From Candidatus Colimorpha enterica (GTDB taxonomy: Bacteria > Bacillota > Clostridia > Oscillospirales > CAG-272), in assembly GCA_000433515.1 (NCBI GenBank), contig FR891230.1, positions 7,668-13,088 of the forward strand: a stretch of 5,421 nucleotides of DNA, written 5' to 3'. A program made the translations under genes and the position numbers. Positions 5,291 to 5,421 of this stretch are shown one piece after another; position 1 is the first letter of the stretch, and every line of letters starts with the position of its first letter. Below the pieces are notes generated by a model. That model did no database searches. It was not told where the DNA came from and worked only from the letters and a program-made list of their open reading frames with translations.

Positions 5291-5421
5291 GGCATCACCG
5301 CGCAAAACAAAGACATTTCTGCCCCGTCTTCCACCAAAAACAAGGAGAAAAAGCGTGATCCGGCCGCACACTCCGTTAAGAAAGGAACTGCGAGGCACTT
5401 CGGCTATAAAGCACACATTGG
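5291..5421 (+). pseudogene. IS5-family transposase remnant, truncated at both ends
   Basis: After an in-frame TAA at 5288-5290 the frame is open to the window edge. From about 5315 it reads ISAPSSTKNKEKKRDP, a further stretch with VKKG, then HFGYKAHIG. This matches the conserved core of IS5-family DDE transposases, typically ...AT-x-x-x-APSSTKNK...RDPxxH...KKG...xFGxKAHIGVD. The segment that normally carries the first catalytic Asp (DAT, about seven residues before the Pro of APSS) is not present, and there is no start codon or ribosome binding site in frame. It therefore looks like a decayed 5'-truncated copy. The usual Trp before HFG is replaced (KKGTARHFG). The 3' part lies outside the window. 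The remnant starts about 25 bases after the DHFR stop. Confidence 0.72.

Noticed and set aside
5355..5421. Possible new gene starting at GTG 5355 with AGGAG seven bases upstream (MIRPHTPLRKELRG...)
   Set aside because: Another frame through the same bases gives a clear IS5 transposase core, and the AAGGAG is part of the codons for its KNKEKK stretch.
1..5421. Previously undescribed multi-gene system, CRISPR array, or tRNA/rRNA gene
   Set aside because: All substantial genes except the repeat protein are recognised metabolic enzymes. There are no direct-repeat arrays and no cloverleaf or rRNA sequence that I can see.

Overview
The window looks like ordinary chromosome from a low-copy, moderately GC-rich member of the Clostridia, most likely a gut Ruminococcaceae/Oscillospiraceae-type bacterium. 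This is an inference. It rests on the short ACT-domain form of SerA, the archaeal/eukaryotic-class aspartate-semialdehyde dehydrogenase, the clostridial-looking DHFR, strong GGAGG ribosome binding sites and the A/T-rich hairpin repeats between genes.

Layout, left to right. On the minus strand (positions 2310 down to 32) lies a two-gene serine operon. serC (phosphoserine aminotransferase) comes first, followed after 20 bases by serA (3-phosphoglycerate dehydrogenase). Together they supply the first two steps of serine synthesis from 3-phosphoglycerate. A near-consensus promoter (2528-2556) would give a leader of about 210 nt before serC, filled with consecutive inverted repeats, one a dispersed-repeat-like hairpin block (2391-2463). 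The 437-base intergenic region also holds the promoter (2660-2688) of a divergent plus-strand gene. That gene encodes a small membrane-anchored protein whose outer part is almost entirely choline/glucan-binding-type YYF repeats.

Next on the plus strand come asd (3562-4659) and a dihydrofolate reductase gene (4747-5265). asd is flanked by two inverted copies of the same roughly 38-bp hairpin element, which share 33 of 37 aligned bases and show a compensatory base-pair change in the stem. The last 130 bases carry the decayed, start-less fragment of an IS5-family transposase, which runs off the window edge.

Functionally, the genes are amino-acid and folate housekeeping: serine supply, the aspartate-family branch point, and tetrahydrofolate regeneration, which serine feeds with one-carbon units. 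I see no defence system, CRISPR array, RNA gene or novel multi-gene system. The items most worth a second look are the intergenic repeats, the structured serC leader, the repeat-only surface protein and the transposase remnant.
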